DNA from: Cupriavidus sp. P-10
GTDB lineage: Bacteria; Pseudomonadota; Gammaproteobacteria; Burkholderiales; Burkholderiaceae
Direction of reading: 5' to 3'
DNA length: 64,000 bases
NCBI RefSeq assembly: GCF_003402535.2
Contig: NZ_AP025174.1
Span: forward strand, 186,001 to 250,000
How positions within the stretch are numbered: the first letter of the stretch is position 1; every line of letters starts with the position of its first letter. The position numbers were made by a program, and so were the translations under genes. Positions 54,779 to 63,282 of this stretch are shown piece by piece. Below the pieces are notes generated by a model, which did not search any database, was not told the DNA's origin, and saw only the letters and a program-made list of their open reading frames with translations.

Positions 54779-54849
54779 GAGCCCGTCGCGGGTAAACCGC
54801 ACACCGGGTTCGGAGGGAGGGGACGGCGCACGCCGTTTCCTACCCCTAT
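54779..54849 (+). ncRNA. Group II intron domains V and VI
   Basis: Domain V spans 54779-54811: a GAGCCC...GGGTTC outer stem, an inner stem around CGGG/CCGC, and a TAAA loop, with the catalytic AGC triad in the first strand. Domain VI (54813-54849) is a GGGAGGGGACGG / CCGTTTCCTACCCC hairpin with a candidate branch-point A in TTTCCTACC. Confidence 0.8.
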
Positions 54850-54875
54850 ACAATTGCGAATCTTGGTCGTAGGCC

Positions 54876-55112
54876 AACTACGGTGACCGATATCGGCACG
54901 GGGAGCCCATTGCATCAGGTTTCGTCGAGTCGGCCGTCAACCAGGTGGTCAGCAAGCGCTTCGTCAAACGACAGCAGATGGCCTGGCGGCCTCGGCACGC
55001 GCACAACCTGCTTCAAATCCGGACGGCCGTGCTCAATGGCCAGTTCCGATCGCACGTTGAGCGATGGTATCCCTCCGTCGCCGGAGGAGAACGCCACCGC
55101 CTTGCCGCTTAG
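54876..55112 (+). pseudogene. Transposase C-terminal fragment
   Basis: The frame reads NYGDRYRHGEPIASGFVESA, VNQVVSKRFVKRQQMAWRPR, then HAHNLLQIRTAVLNGQFRSH and stops at 55110-55112. The pattern 'VESAVN-VV-KR-VK-QQM-W---GAH-LLQ-R--VLN' is the C-terminus of a family of IS transposases; I am unsure of the exact IS family. The upstream part is missing and the intron lies just before it. Confidence 0.65.
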
Positions 55113-55333
55113 TCAGCCCCCGCTTTGGCGCGGTCTCCGATCGATATGTATGGACCTGGTCATTGGGGGCAGGTCATCTGAAACACGAGATAGACATGCC
55201 CCCAGGACTGGCACCATCAATTTTTCTAATATACGTGTCACGAAAAAACGGGCCGCCTGCGGAAGACAGCTCGCTCACTGACGCATGACCTGTATAAACG
55301 TCATGGTCGATGGTTGCGGAAAAGTAGCAGATT

Positions 55334-56305
55334 TCACTCGTACTTGATACCTGACGCAGCCACAATCTTGCCATATCGAACGGATTCAGCCCTCAGATAA
55401 GTGTCCGCATCAGCTGGCGAGCTCAAGACCGGTTCCATGACCAGATCAGCCATCAGTTTCTTGTACTCGGTATCAGCCGCAGCGACCTTGATCGCTTGAT
55501 GTAGCTTCTCAACTCGTTCCCGAGGTGTACCCGCCTTGACCGCGATAGCGAGGTACGTCACCACAGGCGGAATCGAAGCGCCGCTTTCGGGTGCTGCAGG
55601 CACATCCTTCATAGCGGGACTACGGCTGTTTTGCAGCAAGCCCAGCGTCTTCACCTTGCCACCTCGCAAATGCTGAAGAGTCGATCCCACGACGTCGACA
55701 GTGGCCACAACCTGCCCACCCATCAAATCAGTAACGGCTTGCGGTGAGCCCCGATATGGAACGATTGTGAAATCGAGTTTCGCCGCCTTTTTCCAGGCCT
55801 CCAGGCTCAAATGCGCGACACCGCCAAGGCCATTGATGCCAATCGTAACCGTACCTGGATGCGCGGCGATCGTGCGCTCCAGATCACCAATCGATTTCTC
55901 CGGCCGGTCGCTGCGCACCATGATCCAGTTCGATGCCCTCGCCAGTACAGTGACCGTCGCCAGGTCCTTCGCAGGGTTATATGGAACGGAAGACATCATC
56001 AGTGGAGCAAGATTGAACGTCGTCGCGCTGGACAGAATCATCGTATGTCCATCCGCTTCGTTGCGCATCAGGCTCTGGACAGCTGGAACAGTGGCGCCAC
56101 CGCTGATGTTTTCGACGATCACGGGCTTTTTGAACTGACTTTCCAGGCGCGTAGCCAAACCGCGTGCCAAGACATCCGTCGAGCCGCCAGCCGGAAAAGG
56201 AACGATCAATCGAAGTGATTTCGTAGGCCACTCGGCACCGTAAACAGCACCACCTGATATCGCGCACGCCGCAAAAATGCACATGCTCGCAAACAGCTTT
56301 TTCAT
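55334..56305 (-). CDS. Bug-family (TTT) periplasmic binding protein
   Basis: A 323-aa protein. The signal peptide is MKKLFASMCIFAACAISGGA with cleavage before AEWPTKSL. Signatures are LRLIVPFPAGGSTDVLARGL, VIVENISGGATVPAVQSLM and HTMILSS in the N-lobe, and IVPYRGSPQAVTDLMGGQVV in the C-lobe. It is highly similar to the next gene (56466-57458; shared phrases such as NISGGATVPAVQ / NVTGGATVPAVQ), so the two are tandem duplicates. Likely binds the substrate of the nearby amidohydrolase. Confidence 0.93.
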   Translation of the reverse strand: MKKLFASMCIFAACAISGGAVYGAEWPTKSLRLIVPFPAGGSTDVLARGLATRLESQFKKPVIVENISGGATVPAVQSLMRNEADGHTMILSSATTFNLAPLMMSSVPYNPAKDLATVTVLARASNWIMVRSDRPEKSIGDLERTIAAHPGTVTIGINGLGGVAHLSLEAWKKAAKLDFTIVPYRGSPQAVTDLMGGQVVATVDVVGSTLQHLRGGKVKTLGLLQNSRSPAMKDVPAAPESGASIPPVVTYLAIAVKAGTPRERVEKLHQAIKVAAADTEYKKLMADLVMEPVLSSPADADTYLRAESVRYGKIVAASGIKYE

Positions 56306-56465
56306 TGTGTCTCCTTCGTTTGATGAAATTTCAGCCGGCGAGAATCAGATCCGTTTTTGTTATGCTTCGCATGCATGCGCTCCAACAACATGTTGTCCTA
56401 CCTGGGGAACAACGGGGCTTCGGTCATGCAGGATAAAAATCTTGCCCCGCCGGCATGGACGTGAA

Positions 56466-57458
56466 TTACTCCACTTTGACACCTGCTTGGCTCACGAGCT
56501 TGCCATAGCGCGCCAATTCGGATTTAAGAAACGACGAAGCTTCCGCTGGCGAGTTCACAATCGGGTCGTACAGCACGTTTGTGGTCATCAGGGTCTGGAA
56601 TTCCGCATCGGCAGCCGATTCCTTCATGATCTTGTTGAGCCTCTGCACACGCTCCGGTGACGTTCCAGCCTTGACGACAATTGCCAGGTACGTCGAAATC
56701 TCCGGTGCGGTTTTATTGCTTTCGCGCGCCGTTGGCAGATCCTTCAGCGCGGCACTGCGGCGCTCCTGAAAGACGGCAAGCGGCCGGACCTTACCCGCGC
56801 GTGCGTACTGGACTGAGGAGCCAGGCACATCAACCGTCGCAGTCACTTGCCCGCCCAGGAGATCAGTTACCGCCGCCGGGCCGCCACGATATGGAACCAC
56901 GGTGAAGTCGAGATGCTCCGCCTTTTTCCAGGCTTCGAGGCCAAGATGAGCAGCGCCACCGATGGCGTTGACGCCGATGGTCACTTTTCCGGGATTGGCA
57001 GCGATTGTCTTGGCAAGATCGCCGAACGTCTTTTCCGGGCGATCCGACCTGACGATCATCCAGTTTGCCGTCGCACCCAGAATAGTGACGGGCGTGAAGT
57101 CCTTCAGCGGCGCGTACGAAATCGAGGGCAGCAAGTGAGGATTGACACTGAATGTCACATCACTGGAAATGAAAAGGGTATGCCCATCCGCATCTGAGCG
57201 CAGGACATTCTGCACTGCCGGAACAGTTGCACCGCCAGTAACGTTTTCCACCACAACTGACTTGCCCAGTCGTTTTTCCATGCGGACAGCCAGGGCCCGC
57301 GCAATCACATCGGTCGAGCCACCGGGGGGAAATGGCACAACCAGACGCAGATTCTTGGACGGCCAATCTGCAGACTGTGCGAACACAGGAGCGGCTGACG
57401 CGATAGCCACTGGAACGAACACACAACCGAGCAATTTCACGACTGTTTTCTCTAACAT
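56466..57458 (-). CDS. Bug-family (TTT) periplasmic binding protein, tandem paralogue
   Basis: A 330-aa protein. The signal peptide ends near residue 27 (VFAQS-ADWPSKNL). N-lobe: LRLVVPFPPGGSTDVIARAL and VVENVTGGATVPAVQNVL. C-lobe: FTVVPYRGGPAAVTDLLGGQ and the tail ARYGKLVSQAGVKVE. It diverged from its neighbour at 55334-56305 after duplication, which suggests related but distinct ligands. GGAG lies upstream of the ATG. Same strand as the CobW and amidohydrolase genes upstream. Confidence 0.93.
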   Translation of the reverse strand: MLEKTVVKLLGCVFVPVAIASAAPVFAQSADWPSKNLRLVVPFPPGGSTDVIARALAVRMEKRLGKSVVVENVTGGATVPAVQNVLRSDADGHTLFISSDVTFSVNPHLLPSISYAPLKDFTPVTILGATANWMIVRSDRPEKTFGDLAKTIAANPGKVTIGVNAIGGAAHLGLEAWKKAEHLDFTVVPYRGGPAAVTDLLGGQVTATVDVPGSSVQYARAGKVRPLAVFQERRSAALKDLPTARESNKTAPEISTYLAIVVKAGTSPERVQRLNKIMKESAADAEFQTLMTTNVLYDPIVNSPAEASSFLKSELARYGKLVSQAGVKVE

Positions 57459-57564
57459 TTGAGTCTCCTAAATCACAATGCCTACTTTCTTATCCGTGGT
57501 TGATGTGGCATTCCAAGACGCACCCGGCACAACAACTATCGGACACCGCTCGCATATCAGGCAA

Positions 57565-58539
57565 TCAGCGCAGTGGAATTCCTGACACCACACATGCATC
57601 GAGTGCGGCAAGGATTTTTTTCTGGTCGAGCGCTCGACCGATGAACACCAAGGCATTACCGTCGGTCTGCCGGTCTGGATCGACAATCAGCTCGCTACGT
57701 TTCCCAACAAGCTGAAATACAGCGCAACGCGGGTCTCCGTGAGAGAAGCAGACGAATCCCTTGCCTCGCACGACCGTCAGCGGCAATGTCCGCACGAAGT
57801 CATGAAACGCATTCGGATCCAATTCGCCAGGAGCGCTCCAACTCAGCGACACAAAGCCATGTGCGTTCTGGGGAGACCTGTTGGTTGTACCCACCGGTTT
57901 GCTGTCATCAATACGAATAACGCGACGGGCATCCACAGATCCCATGATCAATTCGAGCGGAACATTGCAGTGCTGTGTCGGGATCAGGCGAGCACGTGGA
58001 GCAATCACGCGAATGTCCGCGGAAAGTGCATCCAGTGCGGCCTGTTCAGCGAGATCACATTTGTTGAGCAACACCATGTCGGCAACGACCATCTGTGCCA
58101 GGGCAAGCTCACCATCGGAGAAGGAGAGTGCGGGATACGCCTCTGCATCCACGATCGCAATCACGGACTCCACGAAAACGTGCGGTGCGAGCAATTCATC
58201 ATGCAAAGCCGCCGTAATCCCTAGAGGCTGAGCAATGCCGCTTGCCTCGATCACAATGTGATCAGGACGGTCGTTTGCGCTCGCCATGGACAGGACGCTG
58301 CCGAGAAGATCATTGTTCATCTGGCAACAAACACAGCCATTGGAAAGTTCAATCACTTCGGAATCGACACGCCGCACAAGGGCCGCGTCGATATTGAGTT
58401 CGCCGAAGTCATTGACAAGTACGCCTATCCGCAGTCCGCCCGGTTGTGCCAGGCTGCGTTGCAGCAGGGTGGTCTTTCCCGCGCCAAGAAAACCGGTCAG
58501 CACCGTGACAGGAATGGGGTTGTGTGTCTGTGTTGCCAT
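57565..58539 (-). CDS. CobW/COG0523-type GTPase metallochaperone
   Basis: A 324-aa GTPase. Walker A is TGFLGAGKTTLLQRSL (about residues 12-27) and the metal-binding CxCC is SNGCVCCQMNNDL (about 65-77). EASGIAQPLG follows and the guanine-specificity motif is LLNKCDLAE (about 152). The C-terminal CobW_C domain includes GLVRG-like VVRGKGFVCFSHG. These proteins deliver Zn or other metals to client enzymes. The client here is plausibly the adjacent metal-dependent amidohydrolase. Start 58539 (MATQTHNP) or 58557. Confidence 0.92.
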   Translation of the reverse strand: MATQTHNPIPVTVLTGFLGAGKTTLLQRSLAQPGGLRIGVLVNDFGELNIDAALVRRVDSEVIELSNGCVCCQMNNDLLGSVLSMASANDRPDHIVIEASGIAQPLGITAALHDELLAPHVFVESVIAIVDAEAYPALSFSDGELALAQMVVADMVLLNKCDLAEQAALDALSADIRVIAPRARLIPTQHCNVPLELIMGSVDARRVIRIDDSKPVGTTNRSPQNAHGFVSLSWSAPGELDPNAFHDFVRTLPLTVVRGKGFVCFSHGDPRCAVFQLVGKRSELIVDPDRQTDGNALVFIGRALDQKKILAALDACVVSGIPLR

Positions 58540-58742
58540 GCTGTTACCTACCGCCATTACAGATCAATATGATCGATCTCGCCAGGAGACCGAACGAGCC
58601 AATCAGGTTCGCCGCAGAAGCCATCGGCTTCAAATCGTATGCGGAGAATCGAGCATTGCAGATAAAACGTACCCCTGCCGCACGCGGAAATCCGAGGCGG
58701 GCGTCATGTTGATCAAGCGAGCCCGTTTGACTCGCGGATAAT

Positions 58743-60374
58743 TTATGAGGGTCTCTTGACTTCGCGTCCACCGACCCAGGTCGCAAGCACCGGGATGCTT
58801 GCGAGCGTCTCGGGTGAAACGGTCAGTGGGTTGATCGCCAGAATGGTGAAATCGGCATACTTTCCAACCTCGATGCTGCCAATGCGGTCATCCATGAACA
58901 GCTGATACGCTGCGTCGATCGTGACCGCCCGCAATGCTTGCTCGGCGCTGATGCACTGCGCTTGACCCAGTACACGGCCGGCGTGGGTGCGGCGTGTGGT
59001 TGCAATCTGCATGCACAGCAGAGGATTCGGGTCGGTCATGGGTGCATCGCTGTGGAGGCTAAAACGCATACCAGCGGCAGCGGCAGAGCCAATCGGCATG
59101 TACCGGGCTGCCACATCTTCCCCGAAGAGATAATCGGCCAGCGGCTCACCCCAGTAGTACAGGTGTCCTGGGAAAAAGCTGCACACGACACCCAGCCTCT
59201 TGGCGCGTTCGATCTGGTCATCGCGCATCAGGGCGCAGTGCTCGAGCCGGAAGCGATGGTCCTGACGGGGCAGCGTATCGAGGATCGACTCATAGAGATC
59301 CAGAATCAGATCAATCGTCCTGTCGCCCTGCACGTGCGTTGCGACTTGCCGTCCCGCTGCCGCGTAGGCTGGAACGAACTTCTGCAACGCCTCCAATGTG
59401 AAATTCATGTGCCCCGTGTTGTTGGCAGGCAGCCCCATTCGTTTAAGGGTAATTTCATTGTTCAGATAGGGATGCGTCACCGCAATATTGCCAACGAAAG
59501 GAGACCCGTCGCCCCATAACTTCACACCGACCATGTTCAGCCAGGCATGCTGCTTCTCGAAGCGAAGATGGCTCTTGCCATCGACATTGGCCTGCTCGTA
59601 CCCGACCACGCGCATGGGGACGTCGTCCATCTGGAGGTAACGCTCATAGGTCGGCTCGAAGCCCGGGATCATGCCAATCTCGGTGCATGTGGTGATGCCT
59701 GCCTTGATATGCTTGGCCAGCCATTCGTCGAAAGCCTGCCAGGTTCCCTCATCGCCGCGCTCGGCATACATCGGCTCAAGGAAAATCGCGACGGCCCGTT
59801 CTTCGACTTTGCCTGTCAATTCCCCATTGTCATCCAGGCAGATGATGCCGGCGGGAGGTGCCGGCGTCTTCTTGTCCCATCCTCGCCGGCCAAAAGCGAG
59901 GCTGTTTGCGAATAGCGCATGCGCGTTGGATGTCTGGATACTGAGCGGATTGGCTGGCGCAATTTCATCCAGCTCCGCCAGAGTGGGTTCGCGCATATCC
60001 GGGTGACGCTGCGGATCCAGCCCAAAGAAATGCAGCCACTCGCCGGGAGCCGCTTTTGCGACGCGCCGGCGCACCATTGCCATGAGCGCCGCATACGTTG
60101 GCGTGGTTTCCGGTCGCGCATCGATCACGGGCGTTCCGCGATACATCGCAGTCTTCAGCGGATGTCCGTGCGGCTCGATGAATCCTGGTAGCAAAGTTGC
60201 GCCTGCGAGATCGACTTCGCGGGTCGCGGCACCACAGTGCTGGCGTATGGCATCGAGAGCACCGACCATGACGATACGGCCGGCCACCACCCCAACAGCC
60301 TCCACAGCCGACGTGTCTTCGGCCATGGTGACGATGTTGCCACCATGAAATATCAGATCCAGTTGAGCGCTCAC
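58743..60374 (-). CDS. YtcJ-like metal-dependent amidohydrolase
   Basis: A 543-aa amidohydrolase (amidohydro_3 type). The beta-sandwich is residues 1-55 and 490-543. The HxH metal motif is LLPGFIEPHGHP (about 62-73). The other ligands lie in ATHVQGDRTIDLIL (about 333) and RLEHCALMRDDQIE (about 363). The catalytic Asp is in SLHSDAPMTDPNPL (about 438). It hydrolyses an amide or related C-N bond; the natural substrate of this family is mostly unknown. It sits between an XRE-cupin regulator and a CobW metallochaperone, with two Bug receptors downstream. Confidence 0.92.
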   Translation of the reverse strand: MSAQLDLIFHGGNIVTMAEDTSAVEAVGVVAGRIVMVGALDAIRQHCGAATREVDLAGATLLPGFIEPHGHPLKTAMYRGTPVIDARPETTPTYAALMAMVRRRVAKAAPGEWLHFFGLDPQRHPDMREPTLAELDEIAPANPLSIQTSNAHALFANSLAFGRRGWDKKTPAPPAGIICLDDNGELTGKVEERAVAIFLEPMYAERGDEGTWQAFDEWLAKHIKAGITTCTEIGMIPGFEPTYERYLQMDDVPMRVVGYEQANVDGKSHLRFEKQHAWLNMVGVKLWGDGSPFVGNIAVTHPYLNNEITLKRMGLPANNTGHMNFTLEALQKFVPAYAAAGRQVATHVQGDRTIDLILDLYESILDTLPRQDHRFRLEHCALMRDDQIERAKRLGVVCSFFPGHLYYWGEPLADYLFGEDVAARYMPIGSAAAAGMRFSLHSDAPMTDPNPLLCMQIATTRRTHAGRVLGQAQCISAEQALRAVTIDAAYQLFMDDRIGSIEVGKYADFTILAINPLTVSPETLASIPVLATWVGGREVKRPS

Positions 60375-60422
60375 AGACTCCTCCTGTCATTCAACCTGTT
60401 TTGGACTGCACAGCTCCCGTCA

Positions 60423-61058
60423 CTAATATGACGGAGGCGTAATGACCCACAACACAACGGCGTCCTCATCGCCAGGATTCATGCATTGGTGCGGGCCCGT
60501 TCGATAGAACGCAAAGCTGTCTCCGGCTTCCAACAAAACCGTTTTTCCTTCGAAGTGCAGCTGGAGTTTTCCTGACAGCACGACACCAGCCTCTTCGCCA
60601 CGACGAATCCGATCCTGATCGCCGGTGCGGCTGCCAGCCTTGAAGGTTGTCATGATGAGTTCCAACTGCCCGGAGAGATGCGGGGATAGCAACTCCTCCA
60701 CCACTCCAGCACCGGTAAAAGCGAGCCGCTTGCGATTGCCCTTGCGCACGACAAAGTCCCGCTCCCCTTCCGGAACAGGCTGCGCTCCCTGAAAGAACCA
60801 GCCGATATTCACGCCCAGCGTGTCGGCGATTTCCTGCAGGGCAGAAATCGAGATCGGAGCGATATCCCGCTCGATCTCGCTGAGATATCCGACCGACTTT
60901 CCGATACGATCGGCTAGCACCTGTAACGTGACTCGCTTCAGCTTTCGCAACGTGCGAATCTGCTTTCCCACTGTCGAACCAGCGGCAAGCGCGGTACTTC
61001 TTTCGGGATCGCCTACTACATCACGGTCGCTCAGATCAGGATGACTGGGTGGCCTCAC
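60423..61058 (-). CDS. XRE-cupin transcriptional regulator (PuuR-like)
   Basis: A 211-aa protein. The N-terminal XRE helix-turn-helix (about residues 30-85) contains QIRTLRKLKRVTLQVLADRI, GKSVGYLSEIERD and ISALQEIADTLGVNIG. The C-terminal cupin (about 135-208) contains EAGVVLSGKLQLHFEGKTVL, GDSFAFYRTGPHQCMNPGDE. Regulators of this type, such as PuuR, sense small amines or amino-acid derivatives. Its neighbours are a PuuB-like oxidoreductase and the amidohydrolase, so it probably controls both. Confidence 0.93.
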   Translation of the reverse strand: MRPPSHPDLSDRDVVGDPERSTALAAGSTVGKQIRTLRKLKRVTLQVLADRIGKSVGYLSEIERDIAPISISALQEIADTLGVNIGWFFQGAQPVPEGERDFVVRKGNRKRLAFTGAGVVEELLSPHLSGQLELIMTTFKAGSRTGDQDRIRRGEEAGVVLSGKLQLHFEGKTVLLEAGDSFAFYRTGPHQCMNPGDEDAVVLWVITPPSY

Positions 61059-61161
61059 AACATGTACTCCTTATGAACATGCGACAGATCGGCAGTGTGT
61101 CACAAGCTGCATCGGAGCGGGCTCAGCCTGCATCGCCCAAGCGCTTTGTGACTGCTGATCG

Positions 61162-62556
61162 CTAGCAGAACTCATCGCGGAACCGATACCAGTGATAGAG
61201 ACCGCGCTGCCCCAGGCGCCTGAACGGCGCAAGGACACTCCCAGGCAACGGCGAGTTGAATATTGGCAACGCAGGCAGGTTTTTGCCAGCGAGCAAACAC
61301 GCGAGATGCCGACCCGCCTGGGTCGAATACATCACGCCGCTGCCGCCATACCCCAGCGCATAGCAAATGTTTCCGTGACCAGCACTCCGATAAATCCGCG
61401 GCATCATGTCATGACTGACATCGACCCACCCCCACCACGAGTAGTCCACACTTACGCCGGTGAGCGCCGGGAATTTTCGGAAGAAGCCTGCCAGTAGCGA
61501 ATCATAGTGTTTCGGATTGTCGGCATCCGCACCGGTAATCGCGCCGCGCGTGCCGATCTGGATACGTTGGTCTGGTAGCTTTCTGTAGTAGTACCGAAGC
61601 GTGCGTGTGTCCGTCATGACCCGCGATGTCTTGAAACCAGCTGCTTCAATCTCGTCGGATGTGAGCGGGCGCGTAACAATCGAATTCGAGAGCACTGGAA
61701 ACGACCGGTTCCGCAAGGCGGCATGCAACCCTGGCGAGGTATAGCCTCCTGTTGCAAAACCGATGGCGCGCGCCCGGATACGACCTTCCGGCGTGCGCAG
61801 ATGATGGATACCCTCACCCGCCTCGATGGCGGTGACCGGGCTACCGGAATACACGCGCACACCGAGCGCGCGTGCCGTGCGCAGATAGCCAAACGCCAGC
61901 TTCAGCGGATGGATACCAACGCCATGCGGCTCCAGCATCGCGCCAACGGCATCGGCGTCGGCAACATGGTCGCGGTGAACCTGGCCCCGGCTCAGCATTT
62001 CGACCGGATAGGCGAAGACCTTCTTCAGAACGTCGGCTTCCTTGAGCAGCTCCTGAAATGTCCGCTGCCGGTGAGCAATGTAGAGATGCCCTTGTTCTTG
62101 CGGATCACACTGGATGTCGTGCTTCGCCACCAGATTGTGGAAAGCGGCATAGGCCTCATCCATCTCGGCATGCATCGCCAGGGCGATGTCCTTGCCCCAT
62201 CGCTGCAGCCACTGACTGCGAGAAAGGCGGCCAGCGGTGTGAAGCACCTGCCCGCCATTTCTGCTCGTGCATCCCCAGCACACCTGATTGGCCTCGACAA
62301 CGGTCGCCCGGATACCATGCTCGCTGGCAAGGTAGATCGCGGTGGCCAAGCCCGTCAACCCGGCGCCGACAATGATCACGTCGGCATCTATTTCGCCGCG
62401 CAGGACACCGTCATCCTCAGGCACGGCCCCTGCCGTGCTGACCCAGTAGGACGGCGCATAGGCCCTGCCAACACCCGGCCCATCACTCGTCAGGGGATCG
62501 TAGCGAGGATCGTACGCTGCGGCGCTCATTGTGCCGGATGGCAGACGCGCGGTCAT
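61162..62556 (-). CDS. FAD-dependent oxidoreductase (PuuB/DAO type)
   Basis: A 464-aa flavoprotein. FAD site: DADVIIVGAGLTGLATAIYL (about residues 57-76), then CWGCTSRNGGQVLHTAGRLS (about 93). The C-terminal motif is NICYALGYGGSGVMYSTQAG (about 400). It resembles gamma-glutamylputrescine oxidase and related amine oxidases. It probably oxidises an amine or N-substituted amino acid. It lies upstream of the XRE-cupin gene on the same strand. Confidence 0.9.
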   Translation of the reverse strand: MTARLPSGTMSAAAYDPRYDPLTSDGPGVGRAYAPSYWVSTAGAVPEDDGVLRGEIDADVIIVGAGLTGLATAIYLASEHGIRATVVEANQVCWGCTSRNGGQVLHTAGRLSRSQWLQRWGKDIALAMHAEMDEAYAAFHNLVAKHDIQCDPQEQGHLYIAHRQRTFQELLKEADVLKKVFAYPVEMLSRGQVHRDHVADADAVGAMLEPHGVGIHPLKLAFGYLRTARALGVRVYSGSPVTAIEAGEGIHHLRTPEGRIRARAIGFATGGYTSPGLHAALRNRSFPVLSNSIVTRPLTSDEIEAAGFKTSRVMTDTRTLRYYYRKLPDQRIQIGTRGAITGADADNPKHYDSLLAGFFRKFPALTGVSVDYSWWGWVDVSHDMMPRIYRSAGHGNICYALGYGGSGVMYSTQAGRHLACLLAGKNLPALPIFNSPLPGSVLAPFRRLGQRGLYHWYRFRDEFC

Positions 62557-62602
62557 TGGCTCGCCCTCGTTATTTGCGCACGGTTGGTGATTGTGATCGT
62601 CG

Positions 62603-62992
62603 TCATGATGTCAAACGCTGCTTGCGGAAGGCGTTCTTGACAGCGATCTTGCCGTTCACAAAAGTGAGGATGTCGCACCCATTCACTTCCGTGCGCGAGC
62701 CGTCGCGTGCGGTGCCGCTGAACGTCCATTCCGTGACGACGCTGTTGTCCGCAGCCAGTTCGCGGATAGGGGACCAATGGGCGTCGGGATACGCGCTGAA
62801 TACAGCGGCGATCGCACGCCTGACGGCCGCCGCGCCGATGTGCCGGGCACCATCCCGATCAGTCCCCGCAGGGGACATGAATGTGCAGTCTTCAGTCATG
62901 CAAGCCATGACCGCATCAAGATCGTGGCGATTGAAAGCACTGGTAAACGCCCCGGCGACGGCCAGGTGTTTCTTGTCAGTCGGCGTCATCAA
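62603..62992 (-). CDS. SnoaL/NTF2-like protein
   Basis: A 129-aa single-domain protein with the alpha+beta cone layout of the NTF2/SnoaL superfamily: AFTSAFNRHDLDAVMACMTE, DCTFMSPAG, RAIAAVFSAYPDAHWSPIRE, SVVTEWTFSGTARDGSRTEV, NGCDILTFVNGKIAVKNAFR. Many such proteins are small isomerases or hydratases, others only bind ligands. It is the first gene on the minus strand of the amine-utilisation group. Its start is preceded by a GGTTC, a weak ribosome site. Confidence 0.85.
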   Translation of the reverse strand: MMTPTDKKHLAVAGAFTSAFNRHDLDAVMACMTEDCTFMSPAGTDRDGARHIGAAAVRRAIAAVFSAYPDAHWSPIRELAADNSVVTEWTFSGTARDGSRTEVNGCDILTFVNGKIAVKNAFRKQRLTS

Positions 62993-63123
62993 AGAACCTT
63001 GTTAAGTAATGAGTACAGTCCTCGGCGCCATCGGAGCGCAGAAGCGGGACCTGCACCCTGATCACCCCAAACATGCCCGGACCGGCGGCCGCACGGCCCA
63101 AGAATGGTCGCGTGTGCCGTTGA

Positions 63124-63177
63124 GTGAAAATATACATCAAAATTTCACAAAGGGAATAATTTATTGTAAATTTTCAC
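63124..63177. promoter_or_regulatory. Candidate operator: three GTGAAAAT half-sites
   Basis: GTGAAAAT (63124-63131) and its exact complement ATTTTCAC (63170-63177) enclose a further AATTTCAC (63141-63148) in an AT-rich stretch. It lies about 105-160 bases upstream of the divergent Bug gene. The nearby XRE-cupin regulator is a possible ligand, by inference. Confidence 0.4.
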
Positions 63178-63282
63178 TTCGGTGCAGCTGGCCTTTGCTC
63201 TGATACCGAGCCGGGCGGTTGCACCGTTCTTCGCTGGCGCCCTGCTATTAGAACCACAGAGAAAAAACTGGAGACACTACTA

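Larger units (their letters stand above)
52989..54849 (+). mobile_element. Bacterial group II intron
   Basis: The 5' end is near 52989-52991 (GTGTACGCCCGTGATGG). A highly structured 5' region follows, with the typical GGGTGAAAGTCCCTGTCGG. The maturase gene is at 53406-54773. Domain V and domain VI follow the stop codon, and the intron closes near 54849 (CCTACCCCTAT). All parts needed for splicing and retrohoming (except an HNH endonuclease) seem present. The 3' flank holds an IS transposase fragment. Confidence 0.85.
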
